DNA from: Stenopsyche tienmushanensis
Taxonomy: Eukaryota; Arthropoda; Insecta; Trichoptera; Stenopsychidae
NCBI GenBank assembly: GCA_008973525.1
Contig: WACJ01000125.1
Location: 1,736,001 to 1,800,000 of the forward strand
Length of the DNA: 64,000 nt
Direction: 5' to 3'
Positions 61,269-64,000 of the stretch are shown here, piece by piece (positions within the stretch are counted from its first letter, which is position 1; every line of letters begins with the position of its first letter). Position numbers and translations under genes: made by a program. Below the pieces are notes generated by a model. That model made no database searches. It was not told where the DNA came from and saw only the letters and a program-made list of their open reading frames with translations.

Positions 61269-64000
61269 TCTGAAATGTGGATTATTGGACAATTTAAAAT
61301 GTTTTAAAAACTTGTACAGGGAAAACATCGAAGAGCGGCTCGATCACGACTTAAATGATCCAGGTTTTTTAGCGCATAGATGATGCAAATATCGTTATTT
61401 TTTCAAGGAAGAAAATGAGAATGATACTACAATTGAATAAAATACCGGTGAATACATTATTTATAAAACGGCGTTGAATTATGTTGAAACCTTATTAATT
61501 TTATTAAACAACCTAAAAATAAATCCAATCAATAAAAACCCAATTTACTTGGTGCAGTTTTTAAAAAAAATAAACATTGTTAGTCGTAATGACTAACATT
61601 CGTCTTTAAAATTAATATTTAGTAAATAAAACTAAATATAACTTCAAATACGTAATTAAATTAAAAATATTTCGAAAATCTATACAAATACATACACAAA
61701 AAAAATAAATTAGAAATTTACTTTTTAATGTGATGAGTTTGATGTAAATTGAATTTAATTGTTCTATTGTATCCATTCCATCCACAAAAATATTTTCTTT
61801 TTTTGTTATGCAATGAATATTAAAAAGCTCTCTATAAAACGATGTCGAAATAATTCCATACAATTAGCCAAAGCAATATAACTAATTACCCCAATATATT
61901 TTCCACGACAATAAATTCTAGCCTTTGCGACACTACTGAGTTGCCATTATCGTCTGTTTTGTCATTAGTTTTGTAGTTAGTGGACATAAAACAGATAGAC
62001 AAACATTGCTCGTATTCAGAAAGTTTTCAGACTCCTAAGGCCAAATTGACAAACGTCCTAGTGCTTAAAGATTTCAGCGACTAATTTCTATCATTTGCGG
62101 CACGAAAGTTGTTCAGTCAACTTTACTGACCTGTCATGAAGGGACTTCAATTAATCGTGACAACTTGTTTCTAAATAAGGGACGCAAACATTCCAGAGCA
62201 ATCGCACATTAGAGATATCTCCAAAGGGCTAAAACATCGATTAATCAGGAATAAGTCGATCGGGACTTTGATCTACGTTTTCATTAGAGCATTAATAAAA
62301 TTCCACTTAGCATTTTATCAATTAGCATTTATAATGCGAAAAAAATCATCCACCTATTGGACCGAAGGAGACTTTGGTCCGCACTTAAAATAATTTGGCG
62401 TCGTTTCTGTGCTAAATCGTCTGCTTTTAATTGCATGATTGATAGCATCGTTAGGAAAATACGACGCAAAAAAATATTTTCACTTTCAAGCCATAAATTA
62501 ATTTTTCCTCTCCATAGATTCGTTTAATACGTGTATTTTTTATTCCAAAGTATTAAATTACCTCTCTGTGTTGAGCCCTTAAATGCCAAATTCTTAATAT
62601 TATATATTTGTTATCCCTTGAATAATATTTATTTGGCTTATTTATTATCCCCATTAGATTATATTATATAATTATATGTATGAGGCCAAGCAATAGGAGA
62701 GAGGAGGTTCTCTTATAGGGCTATAGGAGCCACCTAAGGTAAGTTATATTACATTACTATATAGGTTGTATATTTTGGAAGAAACTTTCATACGTAGACA
62801 AAATTTTAGGTTAATTTATAGTATACTCTCAATATGTTATACTTTCGAAATGCATAATAAAAAAATCCGATTTTTTTAACGTTCTAAGGGGTTTGTCTCC
62901 CTTAAAGCAAATAAAAGCTCTGACAGTCCTATTGATTAATTATTTTTTTCGTGAAATAGCCGTAAAAAATATGTATAAAAACCACGCTAAAGGCGAATAA
63001 CAACCAAATATTATGAAAGAAAATATTTTACAAAATGTATAAGACATCGGACACTCTTATTTACAACCGTTGATGTAATCCGAGTTTGGCTCTTAAATAA
63101 AACGATATCCCCATTTAAGAACTCAAGTCTTCGTCTCATAAATCAACCAGATGGAGTTAAGCCTATTGTAAAAATTTTCAAGACTTGCTTTAATATAATA
63201 CTATTTTGTGGATGTAAAAAAATTGAAGACCCGAGCTAAATTTAAAGCTGGCGCATTGAGTGCGTCATATCAGACCGAATCGATACTATTCATATATATT
63301 TTTTGAATGATATATTACATGGCGAAAAGTGTACGCGACTTTGGGGCCACCTTTTGTATATTTCTGTACCTGCATGAAATTACGAATAAGTAATAAGAGA
63401 AAGGCAATAATGTTTCGTTTTTAATCATCCATCGACTACGATCTCGTGAATTATATACACACGGGGTTCGTTTATAAATTTCTCGTGTATTACCATTTCG
63501 AGAACATTTTCCAGAATCGTGCTCAGACATAATAAATGAAAATGAGAAAAATAAATGAAAATTTCCTCCCTTGAAGAATAGGGGCGCAGTAATAACGTGG
63601 TAAATTTTAACTAAGAAATAAGTATGCTTTATGAAAAAAAAAAATTAATGATGCCGAATATGAAGAAGTCTTTGCAAACGAAATCGTTTTTTCTCCGTAC
63701 TACCCTTAATGAAACCCTCGACGCGTTTTTTGATCCGTGTTCTCAAACAACCCTAAACATGTTCTCATGCTGGCAATGTACAAATGTGACTATTTAAATT
63801 TTAATTACAGATTTATGAACAGCTTCATTTATTTGATAAAAAATAAATTCTTTGATTTTTGGGGTAATATTTGAGCTCTTTGTTGTGCAAATATTTTTTA
63901 GCTGAAATTGAACAGCAATTTGAAAGATCGTTGATTTTGCATTGTCCTTGATATTCAAATATACTTGAAATAAACACAAATCTAGGTTAAGTTGCATTTG
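61269..64000. other. Right-edge intergenic stretch, nothing identified
   Basis: No recognisable gene. Short unrecognised frames only. A Tc1-terminus-like string, CATGGCGAAAAGTGTACGCG, occurs once near 63319-63340 without a partner. Confidence 0.35.

Noticed and set aside
63319..63345. Single Tc1-like terminus CATGGCGAAAAGTGTACGCG
   Set aside because: No inverted partner was found within the window and no transposase is nearby, so it is not annotated as an element.

Overview
The window is strongly AT-rich eukaryotic DNA that is mostly intron, intergenic sequence and decayed transposons. It is most likely from an insect. The basis is the transposon mix (mariner, piggyBac, Tigger/pogo, Helitron, Mutator-like, a jockey-type RT), a short intron-like signal and one recognisable host gene. 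I cannot name the species. There are no prokaryotic operons, rRNA genes, convincing tRNAs or CRISPR arrays.

Host gene (minus strand, about 24.6 kb down to 1.8 kb). Two coding exons belong to the PPEF / retinal degeneration C (rdgC) family: EF-hand, calmodulin-binding serine/threonine phosphatases that dephosphorylate rhodopsin in fly photoreceptors. Exon 1 (24206-24440) starts with MGCGGCGC, a myristoylation/palmitoylation-type N-terminus. Exon 2 (1826-1953) carries the IQ motif and the family signature [12 protein letters not shown]. They are separated by a 22,252-bp intron with consensus splice sites and matching phase. The catalytic and EF-hand exons must lie beyond position 1, outside the window.

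Intron 1 (1954-24205) holds a 188-bp Tc1-like MITE, a 642-bp piggyBac-like non-autonomous element, a Tigger C-terminal relic, an internally deleted mariner (16056-16962), fragments of a foldback family, two dispersed repeat families and a promoter-like patch near 13.66 kb.

Upstream of the gene (24.6-64 kb) I recognise no other host gene. From left to right there is a Mutator-like transposase relic (26.6-27.2 kb). Next is a three-level nest: a foldback element split by a piggyBac element at its TTAA, itself carrying a Harbinger-type MITE (30.3-32.65 kb). A jockey-type reverse transcriptase fragment follows (34.0-34.5 kb), then a Helitron with both ends and a decayed PIF1 helicase (36538-39475) and a decayed mariner of a second family (39596-40468). 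Further on are a complete foldback element (44287-44831), a full-length but broken mariner (47363-48634) and a second piggyBac transposase relic (51.1-52.5 kb). The last elements are a Tigger relic (54.7-56.07 kb) and a pair of Tigger remnants in opposite orientation (60.18-61.27 kb). Every transposase examined has stops, frameshifts or deletions, so none looks able to move itself. CpG-rich islets between them (for example 35.46-35.85 kb) are candidates for conserved regulatory DNA.
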